This document shows positions 33,317-42,210 of a stretch of DNA of 64,000 bases, one piece after another; the stretch's first letter is position 1, and every line of letters begins with the position of its first letter. Source of the stretch: Tropicimonas sp047971885 (lineage in GTDB: Bacteria > Pseudomonadota > Alphaproteobacteria > Rhodobacterales > Rhodobacteraceae); contig NZ_JBKEAE010000183.1 in NCBI RefSeq assembly GCF_047971885.1, positions 1 through 64,000 of the forward strand. The letters are read 5' to 3'. The notes below the pieces were generated by a model that saw only the letters and a program-made list of their open reading frames with translations, made no database searches and had not been told where the DNA came from. The position numbers were made by a program, and so were the translations under genes.

Positions 33317-33695
33317 CAGAACTGCCGATGGCCGGCCCGTGCCGGTGGGCGCGGGCACGGGTTCCGTGTGCCGGGCGGGTCTCATGGGAAATCATGGGCC
33401 GGACGATAAGAAGCGTGCCCACGCGCCGAATCTTCAGGCCGATAGCGCGGTGATTCGGCTGAATCGGGCCTGAAACCGGCGAATTTCGTCACCGGAAGTG
33501 GTCGGGAATCGCCCCTGTGGGCAGCATTCGCGGGATTTTATGGGTTTTTTCGTCCAAGATCCCGACGCCCATATATCGTGTTCCATTTCGGCTTGTGCGC
33601 AACCTGTACTCAAAATGAACCCCAAGACCCCTGCTTTTCGCGTTGTCTCAGGTCTGGAATACCCGTCCTGTGGGCTGTCGGCCCATAAAGTGGTA
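33317..33695. other. 379-bp non-coding stretch before the dcw leader promoter
   Basis: No gene is supported here. A hairpin CCCGTGCC/GGCACGGG (33336-33361) may weakly terminate the mrp transcript. Several GGG triplets occur around 33504-33544, with a 10-nt step only between the last two, so MraZ boxes are not convincing. The region is less GC-rich than the genes on either side. Confidence 0.4.
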
Positions 33696-33724
33696 TTGAT
33701 TTCCATGAAATCCCACGGCATAAA
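33696..33724 (+). promoter_or_regulatory. Candidate sigma-70 promoter of the dcw leader / UpsM-like RNA
   Basis: TTGATT (33696-33701), a 17-nt spacer and CATAAA (33719-33724) form a plausible housekeeping promoter. A start about 7 nt downstream, near 33731, would give an RNA of about 207 nt to the end of the terminator at 33937, the length reported for UpsM in R. sphaeroides. The next gene, mraZ, lies 263 bp further downstream. Confidence 0.55.
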
Positions 33725-33730
33725 GGATCA

Positions 33731-33937
33731 CACGATGAGGACGGGCAGACAAAGGGGCGCAAGACCCCGGAACTTCCCAAAGTCAGGTTTCATACAGGCA
33801 CCCGCTTTCATCGAACAAGAGATCCGACGCGTGAGCGAGCAGACATCCCCCCAGGTGGCACGCGCGATCGGACGCACCCAGCGATGGGACGAGGGCGGCG
33901 GACCGGACTTTGGCAGCAGTTCGGTCCGCCGTTTTCA
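33731..33937 (+). ncRNA. upsM: UpsM-like small RNA in the extended mraZ leader
   Basis: In R. sphaeroides the dcw cluster is preceded by an unusually long leader from which the abundant sRNA UpsM (about 206 nt) is made by partial termination. Here the same elements are present: a promoter ending at 33724, about 207 nt of non-coding sequence, and a strong hairpin with a T-rich tail ending at 33937, followed by 56 nt to the mraZ start codon. Internal hairpins are visible, for example GGGGCGCAAGACCCC around 33753-33767. Identification is by position and architecture; I could not align it to the known RNA. Confidence 0.65.
33897..33937 (+). terminator. Terminator at the end of the UpsM-like RNA
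   Basis: A perfect 9-bp stem GGCGGACCG (33897-33905) with CGGTCCGCC (33922-33930) is followed by GTTTTCATTT. The imperfect T-run suits partial termination, letting some transcripts continue into mraZ and the dcw cluster. Confidence 0.7.
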
Positions 33938-33993
33938 TTTCAGCCCCCGGGGTGGCTCCGGGGGCGGGACAGAGGCAGCAAGGGGCGCTGAAA

Positions 33994-34497
33994 GTGGCGC
34001 GACGGTTCAGAGGCGAAGGGCTCCACAAGGTGGACACGAAGGGCAGGGTCTCGATCCCGGCCCTGTTCCGCCGTGTGCTCGAAGCCAATGACGAGGAAGA
34101 TGCCGATCCGAAATGTCCGAGCCTCGTCATCCACTACGGCCCTGCCGAGAGGCAGCATTTCATCGAATGCTACACGATGGCCGCCGCCGCCGAGGTCGAT
34201 GCGCGTATCGCCGCGCTTCCCCGGGGATCGAAGGAGCGCCGGTTTCTCGAAAGCTATTTCCACGGCAAGTCGCAGCAGACCACGGTTGACGAAACCGGGC
34301 GGCTTGTCCTGTCGAAAGCGTTGCGCGATTTGCTCGGGTTGACCGACGAGGCGAAGTTCGTCGGTTCGGGCGACACCTTCAAGATCTGGAATCCGGGCAC
34401 CTACGAGGCGGAAGTCGTTGCGAACGACGAGGAGATGCTCGACGATCTGCCGGAGGGTGCCGATCCGCTGACGATGCTGGAGGGGGGCGCGTTCTGA
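33994..34497 (+). CDS. mraZ: Transcriptional regulator / division cluster protein MraZ
   Basis: A 167-residue DNA-binding protein, first gene of the dcw cluster. It has two SpoVT/AbrB-like repeats with the hallmark RRFRGEGLHKVDTKGRVSIP at the N-terminus and QQTTVDETGRLVLSKALRD in the second half. The start is a GTG at 33994 with AAGGGGC 9 nt upstream. The frame is open upstream, but residues before this point do not fit the family. In other bacteria MraZ represses the dcw promoter. It is followed by rsmH after 3 bp. Confidence 0.93.
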   Translation: MARRFRGEGLHKVDTKGRVSIPALFRRVLEANDEEDADPKCPSLVIHYGPAERQHFIECYTMAAAAEVDARIAALPRGSKERRFLESYFHGKSQQTTVDETGRLVLSKALRDLLGLTDEAKFVGSGDTFKIWNPGTYEAEVVANDEEMLDDLPEGADPLTMLEGGAF

Positions 34498-34500
34498 GCC

Positions 34501-35502
34501 ATGGCCGCCGCCGCCCCGACCACCGGCCCCGCCACGCCGCACATCCCGGTTCTGATTGATCCTCTGATCGCGGCGGTCTCGCCGGTGGCGGGAATCTGGC
34601 TGGATGGAACCTTTGGCGCCGGCGGCTACGCGCGGCGCCTGCTTGATGCCGGCGCTGCGCGGGTGATCGGCGTGGATCGTGACCCGGATGCGCTGGCGCT
34701 GGCCGGTCCGCTTGCCGCCGAATATGGCGAGCGGCTGCGCCTGATCGAGGGGTGGTTCTCGGCGCTTGACGTGCTGGCGGGTACGCCGCTCGACGGGGTG
34801 GTACTGGATCTCGGCGTTTCCTCCATGCAGCTCGACCAGCCGGATCGCGGGTTCTCGTTCCAGAAGGACGGCCCGCTGGACATGCGGATGAGCGGCACCG
34901 GCCCGACGGCGGCCGATCTGGTCAACGGTTCGAGCGAAGCCGTGCTGGCCGATTACATCTATCACTATGGCGAGGAGCGTGCCGCGCGCCGCATCGCGCG
35001 GGCGATCGTCGCACGGCGGCCGTTCGGGCGCACCCTGCAACTGGCCGAGGTGGTTTCATCCTGTCTGCCACGGCCGAAGCCCGGGCAGATTCACCCCGCG
35101 ACACGCACATTCCAGGGGCTCCGCATTGCGGTCAACGACGAGTTCGGCGAACTGATCGCCGGTCTGGCCGCGGCCGAACGGGCGTTGCGTCCGGGCGGGA
35201 AACTGGCGGTCGTCACCTTTCATTCGCTGGAAGATCGCGTGGTCAAGCGCTTCCTGCTGGCGCGGTCCGGGCATTCGGCGCGGCCGAGCCGGCACGCGCC
35301 CGAATCGGTGCCGGGCGAGGCGCAATTCCGTCTGATCTCGCGCAGGGCAATTGCGCCCACGGATGCCGAGGTGGCGCGCAATCCGCGCGCCCGCTCGGCG
35401 AAACTGCGCGTCGCCGAACGCACCGCTGCGCCGTCCGTCCCGGTCGACCGCGCCGCGATGGGCCTGCCGGGACCGAAGGACTGGTGGAGGGAGCCTGCAT
35501 GA
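34501..35502 (+). CDS. rsmH: 16S rRNA (cytosine-1402-N4)-methyltransferase RsmH
   Basis: A 333-residue SAM-dependent methyltransferase (MraW) that modifies C1402 of 16S rRNA. Features: HIPVLIDPLIAAV at the N-terminus, SAM motif LDGTFGAGGYARRLLDAG, VVLDLGVSSMQLDQPDRGFS, the PATRTFQGLRIAVNDE helix region and VVTFHSLEDRVVKRF near the C-terminus. It is the standard second gene of the dcw cluster, and its stop overlaps the ftsL start (ATGA). Confidence 0.96.
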   Translation: MAAAAPTTGPATPHIPVLIDPLIAAVSPVAGIWLDGTFGAGGYARRLLDAGAARVIGVDRDPDALALAGPLAAEYGERLRLIEGWFSALDVLAGTPLDGVVLDLGVSSMQLDQPDRGFSFQKDGPLDMRMSGTGPTAADLVNGSSEAVLADYIYHYGEERAARRIARAIVARRPFGRTLQLAEVVSSCLPRPKPGQIHPATRTFQGLRIAVNDEFGELIAGLAAAERALRPGGKLAVVTFHSLEDRVVKRFLLARSGHSARPSRHAPESVPGEAQFRLISRRAIAPTDAEVARNPRARSAKLRVAERTAAPSVPVDRAAMGLPGPKDWWREPA

Positions 35503-35852
35503 GAACCTTGTTTTACCTGACATCCGCGTTGGTTGTGATGGGGCTCGCGTTCTGGGCCTATCAGGAGAATTACCAGACCCAGTCCGCGCTCAAGCGGTCC
35601 GCCGCGCTCAAGCGCGAACTTGGGGAACTGCGCGAGACGCTGGCGGTGCTTGAGGCCGAATGGGCCTATCTCAACCGGCCGGCGCGGCTGGCCGAACTGG
35701 CCGAGATCAATTTCGACAGTCTGGGCCTGCTGCCGCTCAGGCCGGAACAGTTCGGCGCGGTCGAGCAGGTCGCCTATCCGCGGCCCGAGATCGATGTCAC
35801 CGACCCCATCGAGATTGCCGGCAGATTGCACCCCGGAGAGGAATTTCCATGA
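35499..35852 (+). CDS. ftsL: Cell division protein FtsL
   Basis: A 117-residue bitopic membrane protein of the divisome (FtsQ-FtsL-FtsB complex). One transmembrane segment near the N-terminus (LFYLTSALVVMGLAFWAY) is followed by a coiled-coil-like periplasmic helix (LKRSAALKRELGELRETLAV). Sequence identity in this family is low, so the call depends on length, topology and position between rsmH and ftsI. The ATG at 35499 has GGAGGGAG in place and overlaps the rsmH stop; an in-frame GTG at 35484 is less likely. Confidence 0.85.
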   Translation: MRTLFYLTSALVVMGLAFWAYQENYQTQSALKRSAALKRELGELRETLAVLEAEWAYLNRPARLAELAEINFDSLGLLPLRPEQFGAVEQVAYPRPEIDVTDPIEIAGRLHPGEEFP

Positions 35853-37633
35853 CCAGAACGCCGCTGCGCCCGCTGCCCCGGATTCTGTCGGCACGCGCCC
35901 GGGGTGAAAACCCCGACGCCATCGAGCGCGAGAACCTGCGGCTCAGACATGAAAAGATGCGGGACAAGGCGCGCCGCCGGGCCGAGGGGCGGCTTCTTGT
36001 GCTCGGGCTGTGCTTTTTCTGTGCCTTTACCGTCATCGGCGTGCGGATGGGGCTTTTGGCGGCGACCGAACCGTCCGAGGTTCAGATTGCCGATACCGGA
36101 TCGGATATCGTGGCGCAGCGCGCCAACATCGTCGACCGCAACGGCCGGCTGCTGGCGACCAATCTGTCGACCCATTCTCTTTATGCCCAGCCGCAGCAGA
36201 TGGTCGAGCCGCTGCGGGCTGCCGAGGAACTGGCGAAGATCTTTCCCGACCTCGACGCGGAAAAGCTCAAGGCGCAGTTCGCCGGCAAGCGCAAGTTCCT
36301 GTGGGTCAAGAAGAAACTCAGCCCCGAACAGATGCAGGCGGTTCACGACATCGGCGAACCGGGCCTGCTGTTCGGCCCGCGCGAGATGCGGCTCTATCCC
36401 AACGGGCGGCTGGCCGCCCATGTGCTGGGCGGTGCCAGTTTCGGCCGCGAGGGCGTGCATTCGGCCGAGGTCATCGGCACCGCAGGGGTCGAGAAGTACT
36501 TCGATGCCTGGCTGCGCGATCCGGCGAACAACGGCGCGCCGCTGCAGCTTTCGATCGACCTGACGGTTCAGGCGGCGGCGCGCGAGGTGCTCGAAGGCGG
36601 CATGCGGCTGATGAACGCCAAGGGCGCCAGCGTGGTGCTGATGGATGTGCACACGGGCGAAATCCTGTCGATGGTCTCGTTGCCCGATTTCGACCCGAAC
36701 GACCGGCCGAAGCCGCTGGTCAAGGGCGATGCCGGCGACAGTCCGCTGTTCAACCGGGCGGTTCAGGGGGTTTACGAGCTTGGCTCGGTCTTCAAGATAT
36801 TCGCCGCGACACAGGCGATGGATCTGGGGCTGGTCAACCCTGCCACGATCATCGACGCCAACGCGCCGATGCACTGGGGCAGGTTCAAGATCAAGGAATT
36901 CCACAACAAGAACTACGGTAGGCTTTCGGTAACCGACGTGATCGTGAAATCCTCGAACGTCGGAACGGCGAGGATGGCACTGGCGGTTGGCGGTGCGCGG
37001 CAGAAGGAATTTCTCGGGACGCTCGGTTTTCTCGAACCGACACCGCTGGAAATGGTCGAGGCGCCGACCGGCAAGCCGCTTGTCCCCAGCCGCTGGTCGG
37101 AGATCAGCACCATCACCATCTCCTACGGGCACGGGATCAGCGCCAGTCCGGTGCATCTGGCCGCCGGCTATGCCTCGATCCTGAACGGCGGCACGCGAAT
37201 CAGGCCGACCCTTCTGCGTCAGGACGGGCCGCAGATGGGCCAAAGGGTCGTCTCGCCCGAGGCGTCGGCGGCCGCGCGCTCGATGCTGCGCCAGGTGGTC
37301 AGCCGCGGCACGGCGAGTTTCGGTGAGGTGCCGGGCTACGCGGTGGGTGGAAAGACCGGAACGGCCGACAAGCCCAAGCCGCGCGGCGGGTATTACAAGG
37401 ACAAGGTTGTGGCGACCTTCGCCTGCATATTCCCCGCCTACGATCCCCGATACGTGCTGATCCTGACGCTCGACGAACCGGTCGAAACCTCGGGCAGCCA
37501 GCCGCGCCGCACCGCCGGCTGGACGTCGGTTCCGGTCGCCGCCGAGATGATCCGCCGTACCGCGCCGCTTCTGGGCCTCATGCCGGCCGAGGAACCGGAA
37601 CCGGCGCCGGCCGTTGTCCGCGTATCGAATTGA
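35849..37633 (+). CDS. ftsI: Peptidoglycan D,D-transpeptidase FtsI (PBP3)
   Basis: A 594-residue class B penicillin-binding protein that crosslinks septal peptidoglycan. A cytoplasmic N-terminus is followed by one membrane anchor (LLVLGLCFFCAFTVIGVRMG). The PBP dimer domain contains RANIVDRNGRLLATNL, and the transpeptidase domain has SxxK in GSVFKIF, SxN in KSSNVG and KTGT in VGGKTGTADK. The start at 35849 overlaps the ftsL stop (ATGA) and has GGAGAGG upstream. The C-terminal Pro/Glu/Ala-rich tail is short. Confidence 0.96.
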   Translation: MTRTPLRPLPRILSARARGENPDAIERENLRLRHEKMRDKARRRAEGRLLVLGLCFFCAFTVIGVRMGLLAATEPSEVQIADTGSDIVAQRANIVDRNGRLLATNLSTHSLYAQPQQMVEPLRAAEELAKIFPDLDAEKLKAQFAGKRKFLWVKKKLSPEQMQAVHDIGEPGLLFGPREMRLYPNGRLAAHVLGGASFGREGVHSAEVIGTAGVEKYFDAWLRDPANNGAPLQLSIDLTVQAAAREVLEGGMRLMNAKGASVVLMDVHTGEILSMVSLPDFDPNDRPKPLVKGDAGDSPLFNRAVQGVYELGSVFKIFAATQAMDLGLVNPATIIDANAPMHWGRFKIKEFHNKNYGRLSVTDVIVKSSNVGTARMALAVGGARQKEFLGTLGFLEPTPLEMVEAPTGKPLVPSRWSEISTITISYGHGISASPVHLAAGYASILNGGTRIRPTLLRQDGPQMGQRVVSPEASAAARSMLRQVVSRGTASFGEVPGYAVGGKTGTADKPKPRGGYYKDKVVATFACIFPAYDPRYVLILTLDEPVETSGSQPRRTAGWTSVPVAAEMIRRTAPLLGLMPAEEPEPAPAVVRVSN

Positions 37634-37698
37634 CCGGTGGACCCGGCGTGGAAAACGCCGGAAAAGGGGGAAAGAACAAAGACCGGGGGAGGTCGCGA

Positions 37699-39186
37699 AT
37701 GACGGTAGAGCAGGTAAAATCGCTGGCGCAACTCGGGCTCACCGCACAGGGGGGCGACGACGCGCGGGTTACGGGGCTTGCCGTCGACAGCCGCGAGGTC
37801 AAGCCCGGCTATCTGTTTGCCGCCCTGCCCGGCACCCGCATCCACGGGGCCGAATTTGCCGGCTATGCGCTTCGCATGGGGGCGGGTGCGATCCTGACCG
37901 ACAGCGCGGGTGCGCGGATCGCCGCCGCCGAACTGGCGGATCACCCCGCCGCGCTGGTCATCGCCGAGGATCCGCGCGCCGCGCTGGCCGGCGCGGCGGC
38001 GCTCTGGTTCGAGGCGCAGCCGGACGTGATGGTGGCGGTTACCGGGACCAACGGCAAGACCTCGGTGGCGAGCTTCACGCGCCAGATCTGGTCGGCGATG
38101 GGGTTTTCGGCGATCAACATCGGCACGACCGGGGTCGAGGGCGCGTGGGAGGCCCCGTTGCACCATACCACGCCAGAGCCGGTCACCCTGCATCGCCTGC
38201 TGGCCGAGGCCGTGGCGCACGGCGTGACCCATGCGGCGATGGAGGCGTCGTCGCACGGGCTGGCGCAGCGGCGGCTCGACGGTGTGCGTCTGGTGGCGGC
38301 GGGCTTTACCAACTTGACGCAGGATCATCTCGATTATCACCCCGATCTCGATGCCTATTTCGCCGCCAAGGCAAGCCTTTTCACCCGCGTCCTGAGCGAG
38401 GACGGCGTGGCCGTGATCGAGGCGGATTCGGCGCGTGGCGCCATGATGGCCGATATCGCCGACGCCGCCGGGCTCGAGGTGATCCGCGTCGGGCGTGGCG
38501 CCGGCTGCCAGTTGCGCCTGCTTGGCCTGCGCTTCGATGATACCGGGCAGGACCTGCGCTTTTCGTGGAACGGGACGGTGCGGCAGGCGCGCCTGCGGCT
38601 GATCGGCGGTTTCCAGTCCGAGAACGTGATGGTCGCGGCGGGGCTGGCCATCGGGTCGGGCTGCGATCCGGTCGAGGTCTTCAACGTCTTGCCGCAGCTT
38701 CGGGGGGTGCGCGGACGCATGCAGCTTGTCGCGACGCGCGACAACGGCGCGCCGGTCTATGTCGATTACGCCCATACGCCCGATGCGCTGGCCACCGCGC
38801 TCGCGGCGCTCAGGCCGCATGTCATGGGTCGGCTGATCTGCGTTTTCGGCGCCGGCGGCGACCGGGATCGGGGCAAGCGCCCGCTGATGGGCGCGGCGGT
38901 CGCCGAAAACGCCGACGTGGCCATCGTGACCGACGACAATCCGCGCGGCGAAGACCCGGCGGCGATCCGGGCCGCGGTGATGCAGGGCTGCCCCGACGCG
39001 ACCGAGGTGCCCGACCGGGCCGAGGCGATCCTGCGCGGGGTCGATGCGTTGCAGCCGGGCGATGCGCTGCTGATTGCCGGCAAGGGGCACGAAACCGGCC
39101 AGACGGTGGGCGATGTCGTCTATCCCTTCGACGATGCGGAGCAGGCAAGCGTGGCGGTGGCCGCGCTCGACGGGCACCTGACATGA
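37699..39186 (+). CDS. murE: UDP-MurNAc-tripeptide synthetase MurE
   Basis: A 495-residue Mur ligase that adds meso-diaminopimelate to UDP-MurNAc-L-Ala-D-Glu. The ATP-binding loop is AVTGTNGKTSVASF, the central domain has MEASSHGLAQRRLDG and the AKASLF carbamoylated-Lys region. The DNPR motif (VTDDNPRGEDP) marks specificity for meso-DAP, as expected for a Gram-negative. The start at 37699 is preceded by GGGGGAGG. It overlaps murF by 4 bp. Confidence 0.96.
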   Translation: MTVEQVKSLAQLGLTAQGGDDARVTGLAVDSREVKPGYLFAALPGTRIHGAEFAGYALRMGAGAILTDSAGARIAAAELADHPAALVIAEDPRAALAGAAALWFEAQPDVMVAVTGTNGKTSVASFTRQIWSAMGFSAINIGTTGVEGAWEAPLHHTTPEPVTLHRLLAEAVAHGVTHAAMEASSHGLAQRRLDGVRLVAAGFTNLTQDHLDYHPDLDAYFAAKASLFTRVLSEDGVAVIEADSARGAMMADIADAAGLEVIRVGRGAGCQLRLLGLRFDDTGQDLRFSWNGTVRQARLRLIGGFQSENVMVAAGLAIGSGCDPVEVFNVLPQLRGVRGRMQLVATRDNGAPVYVDYAHTPDALATALAALRPHVMGRLICVFGAGGDRDRGKRPLMGAAVAENADVAIVTDDNPRGEDPAAIRAAVMQGCPDATEVPDRAEAILRGVDALQPGDALLIAGKGHETGQTVGDVVYPFDDAEQASVAVAALDGHLT

Positions 39187-40634
39187 GCGCGCTCTGGACA
39201 TCCGGGGATGCGGCAGGGGCGACCGGCGGGCGTTTGACCGCACCGTGGCAGGCAACCTCGGTTTCCATCGACAGCCGCACGCTCGAGCCCGGCGCACTGT
39301 TTGTCGCGCTGAAGGATGCGCGCGACGGGCACGATTTTGTCGCGTCGGCACTGGAGAACGGGGCCGCCGCCGCGCTGGTCAGCCGTATGCCCGAAGGTGT
39401 CTCGCCCGATGCGCCGCTGCTCGTCGTACCCGATGTGCAACGGGCGCTCGAGGCGCTCGGCGCGGCCGGCAGGGCGCGCAGCAGGGCCCGGGTCATCGGC
39501 ATCACCGGCTCGGTCGGCAAGACATCGACCAAGGAGATGTTGCGGATCGTGCTGGCCGGTCAGGGCAGGGTGCATGCCGCCGAGAAAAGCTACAACAACC
39601 ACTGGGGTGTGCCGCTGACGCTGGCGCGCATGCCCGCCGATGCCGATTTTGCCGTGATCGAGATTGGCATGAACCACCCGGGCGAGATAGCGCCGCTGGC
39701 CCGCCTCGCCGGTCTCGATGCGGCGGTGATAACCAATGTCGCACCGGTTCACCTTGCCGCTTTCGACAGCGTGGAGGGGATCGCGGCAGAGAAAGCCGCC
39801 ATCCTCGAAGGGCTGAAAATGGGCGCGCCGGCGGTTCTCAACGCCGATATCGCAACCTCGCCGATCCTCTTTGCCGCGGCGCGGGCGCATGGCGCGCGAA
39901 TCGTCGGGTTCGGCGAACAGGGCCGGGAAGCGCTGCTGCGCGATGTGCTGGTGCAGGGCGGGCAGATTGTGGTCCGGGCGGATCTGCACCTGACCCCCGA
40001 ATCCGCCCCGATGCCGGTCATGTTCCGCCTGCAATCGCCGGGCAGGCATTTTGCGATGAACGGGCTGGCCGCGCTTGCGGTGGCCGGCGCGCTTGGCGCC
40101 GATCCGGCCATGGCCGCTGCCGATCTGGGGCGCTGGGTTCCCTATGCCGGGCGGGGTGCGCGCGAGACGATCACGCTCGATATCGTCGAGGATTCGCTGC
40201 AATTCGATCTCATCGACGATTCCTACAACGCCAACCCCGCCTCGGTCAGCGCCGCGCTCGACATGCTGGCCGCCTCCGGCCCGGTCGATGGTATCGGGCG
40301 CATCGCGCAGGGGCGCCGGATCGCCATACTCGGCGACATGCTCGAACTCGGGTCGGACGAGGTGGCGCTGCATGCGGCGCTTGCGACGCACCCGGCGATT
40401 GCCGATCTCGACAAGATCCACTGTGTCGGGCCGCGGATGAAGGCCATGTGGGACGCGCTGCCGCCGCAACGGCGCGGCCGCTGGGCGGAAGACAGCAAGG
40501 CCATGGCGCCCGAAATGCACCGCCTGCTCGACGCGGGCGACATCGTGCTGGTCAAGGGGTCGCTTGGCATGCAGATGGCGCGGATCGTTGACGCGATACG
40601 GAAACTGGGCCAACCGGTTCCGAAAGAATATTGA
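39183..40634 (+). CDS. murF: UDP-MurNAc-pentapeptide synthetase MurF
   Basis: A 483-residue Mur ligase that adds D-Ala-D-Ala to the tripeptide precursor. ATP loop GITGSVGKTSTKEMLR, followed by SYNNHWGVPLTLARMP, the central IEIGMNHPGEIAPL and the C-terminal LIDDSYNANPASVSAALDML, all typical. It begins at an ATG that overlaps the murE stop (ATGA). mraY follows 10 bp later. Confidence 0.96.
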   Translation: MSALWTSGDAAGATGGRLTAPWQATSVSIDSRTLEPGALFVALKDARDGHDFVASALENGAAAALVSRMPEGVSPDAPLLVVPDVQRALEALGAAGRARSRARVIGITGSVGKTSTKEMLRIVLAGQGRVHAAEKSYNNHWGVPLTLARMPADADFAVIEIGMNHPGEIAPLARLAGLDAAVITNVAPVHLAAFDSVEGIAAEKAAILEGLKMGAPAVLNADIATSPILFAAARAHGARIVGFGEQGREALLRDVLVQGGQIVVRADLHLTPESAPMPVMFRLQSPGRHFAMNGLAALAVAGALGADPAMAAADLGRWVPYAGRGARETITLDIVEDSLQFDLIDDSYNANPASVSAALDMLAASGPVDGIGRIAQGRRIAILGDMLELGSDEVALHAALATHPAIADLDKIHCVGPRMKAMWDALPPQRRGRWAEDSKAMAPEMHRLLDAGDIVLVKGSLGMQMARIVDAIRKLGQPVPKEY

Positions 40635-40644
40635 AAGGCAGGCG

Positions 40645-41727
40645 ATGTTCTATTGGCTGACGAATTTTTCCGACGGCGGCGACTTCTTCAACCTGTTCCG
40701 CTACATCACCTTTCGCACCGGCGGGGCGTTCTTTACCGCGCTGGTCTTCGGTTTCCTGTTCGGCCGGCCGCTGATCGACCTGTTGCGCCGCAGCCAGGGC
40801 AAGGGCCAGCCGATCCGCGAGGACGGCCCCGAAAGCCATTTTTCCAAGGCAGGAACGCCGACCATGGGAGGTGTGCTGATACTGGGCGCGGTGGTGATGG
40901 CGACGTTGCTATGGGCGCGGCTGTCGAACCCCTATGTCTGGATCGTGCTGTTCGTGACCATGGCCTTCGGCCTCATCGGCTTCGCCGACGACCATGCCAA
41001 GGTGTCCAGGGCGAATACGGCGGGCGTGTCGGGGCGGATCCGGCTGGGCGCGGGCTTCCTGATCGCGGCTGTCGCGGCGGCGGCGGCGGCGTATTTCCAT
41101 CCGCCCGAACTGACCAACCAGCTTGCCCTGCCGATCTTCAAGAACGTGCTGATCAATCTCGGCATCCTGTTCATTCCGTTTTCGATGCTGGTGATCGTCG
41201 GTTCGGCCAATGCGGTGAACCTGACCGACGGGCTGGACGGGCTGGCCATCATGCCTGTGATGATCGCGGCCGGAACGCTGGGGGTGATCGCCTATGTGGT
41301 GGGCCGCACCGACTATACCGAATATCTGGGCCTGCATTACGTGCCGGGCACGGGCGAATTGCTGATCTTCGTCGCCGGGCTGATCGGCGGCGGGCTGGGG
41401 TTTCTCTGGTACAACGCGCCGCCGGCGGCGGTGTTCATGGGCGATACCGGCAGCCTCGCGCTCGGCGGTGCGCTGGGAGCGATCGCCGTCTCGACCAAGC
41501 ACGAAAACGTTCTGGCCATCGTCGGCGGACTGTTTGTGGTCGAGGCGCTTTCAGTCATCATCCAGGTGCTTTATTTCAAGCGCACCGGCAAGCGGGTGTT
41601 CCTGATGGCGCCGATCCATCACCATTTCGAAAAGCGCGGCTGGGCCGAACCGCAGATCGTCATCCGCTTCTGGATCGTCTCGCTGGTGCTGGCCCTGATC
41701 GGGCTGGCGACGCTGAAGTTGCGATGA
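40645..41727 (+). CDS. mraY: Phospho-MurNAc-pentapeptide translocase MraY
   Basis: A 360-residue polytopic inner-membrane enzyme that transfers phospho-MurNAc-pentapeptide to undecaprenyl phosphate, making lipid I. It has about ten membrane segments. Signatures: GKGQPIREDGPESHFSKAGT, the catalytic DDHAK in GFADDHAKVS, ANAVNLTDGLDGLAIMP and the cytoplasmic APIHHHFEKRGWAEPQIVIR. The start at 40645 has AAAGGCAGG upstream. Its stop codon lies within ATGATC, a sequence that reappears in altered form at the murD start. Confidence 0.96.
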   Translation: MFYWLTNFSDGGDFFNLFRYITFRTGGAFFTALVFGFLFGRPLIDLLRRSQGKGQPIREDGPESHFSKAGTPTMGGVLILGAVVMATLLWARLSNPYVWIVLFVTMAFGLIGFADDHAKVSRANTAGVSGRIRLGAGFLIAAVAAAAAAYFHPPELTNQLALPIFKNVLINLGILFIPFSMLVIVGSANAVNLTDGLDGLAIMPVMIAAGTLGVIAYVVGRTDYTEYLGLHYVPGTGELLIFVAGLIGGGLGFLWYNAPPAAVFMGDTGSLALGGALGAIAVSTKHENVLAIVGGLFVVEALSVIIQVLYFKRTGKRVFLMAPIHHHFEKRGWAEPQIVIRFWIVSLVLALIGLATLKLR

Positions 41728-41742
41728 TCGGGGTGAACCAGC

Positions 41743-42210
41743 GTGCCAAACGCAAAATTCCCCAAGGGCCAGCTAGTGCGCCAGCGTGCACGCACTGAGC
41801 ACTGGAAACTGCTCGGCGAGGAAACGATCCGGATTGCCGAGATTCTTGCGCTGTTTGTCCTGTTTGCGACGCTGGCCTGGGTGGCATACGGCCTCAATTC
41901 CTGTGCCGACAATCGTCGTTCAGAGTATCTTACCGGTGTCATGGTCGCAGTGGCGGGAGCGATGTGTCTGTTTCTTGCCCTATATCCTCTCGGAGGAGTG
42001 GTTAAAGGTATGGAAATCGCTGTCAGAGATGCTTTTTTGCCCGGAATGGGTTATGCTGTTCTGGGCTTCATCACCATCGTTTTTTCGGTTTCCCTGGCCT
42101 TTGTGTTCTCGGCGAGTGAGGGTTTTGATGTTGCTTCCAAACTCTGCAAAAATGAAGCGAACATGGAGTGGAACCTGCCGGAGACGATCGAAGTGAGTGG
42201 CACGCATTGA
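41743..42210 (+). CDS. Membrane protein of unknown function inserted between mraY and murD
   Basis: A 155-residue protein I do not recognise. It has a basic N-terminus (MPNAKFPKGQLVRQRARTEH) and three hydrophobic segments: AEILALFVLFATLAWVAYGL, VMVAVAGAMCLFLALYPLGG and YAVLGFITIVFSVSLAFVFS. GTG start at 41743. Its GC content and codon use are clearly lower than those of the flanking dcw genes, which points to recent acquisition. The stop overlaps the presumed TTG start of murD (TTGA). TGATC pentamers lie at 41725 and 42208, on either side of the insert. mraY and murD are normally adjacent in related bacteria. Confidence 0.65.
   Translation: MPNAKFPKGQLVRQRARTEHWKLLGEETIRIAEILALFVLFATLAWVAYGLNSCADNRRSEYLTGVMVAVAGAMCLFLALYPLGGVVKGMEIAVRDAFLPGMGYAVLGFITIVFSVSLAFVFSASEGFDVASKLCKNEANMEWNLPETIEVSGTH

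Noticed and set aside
33504..33544. MraZ-binding repeats (TGGG with 10-nt step)
   Set aside because: The GGG triplets are spaced 15, 13 and 10 nt apart, and only one step fits the known pattern.
33317..33993. RNase P RNA upstream of mraZ
   Set aside because: The conserved GAGGAAAGTCC-type core was not found, and the region fits the UpsM leader better.
33498..34091. A 197-codon frame overlapping the mraZ leader
   Set aside because: It runs through the promoter, the UpsM-like hairpins and the mraZ start in another frame, with no recognisable features.
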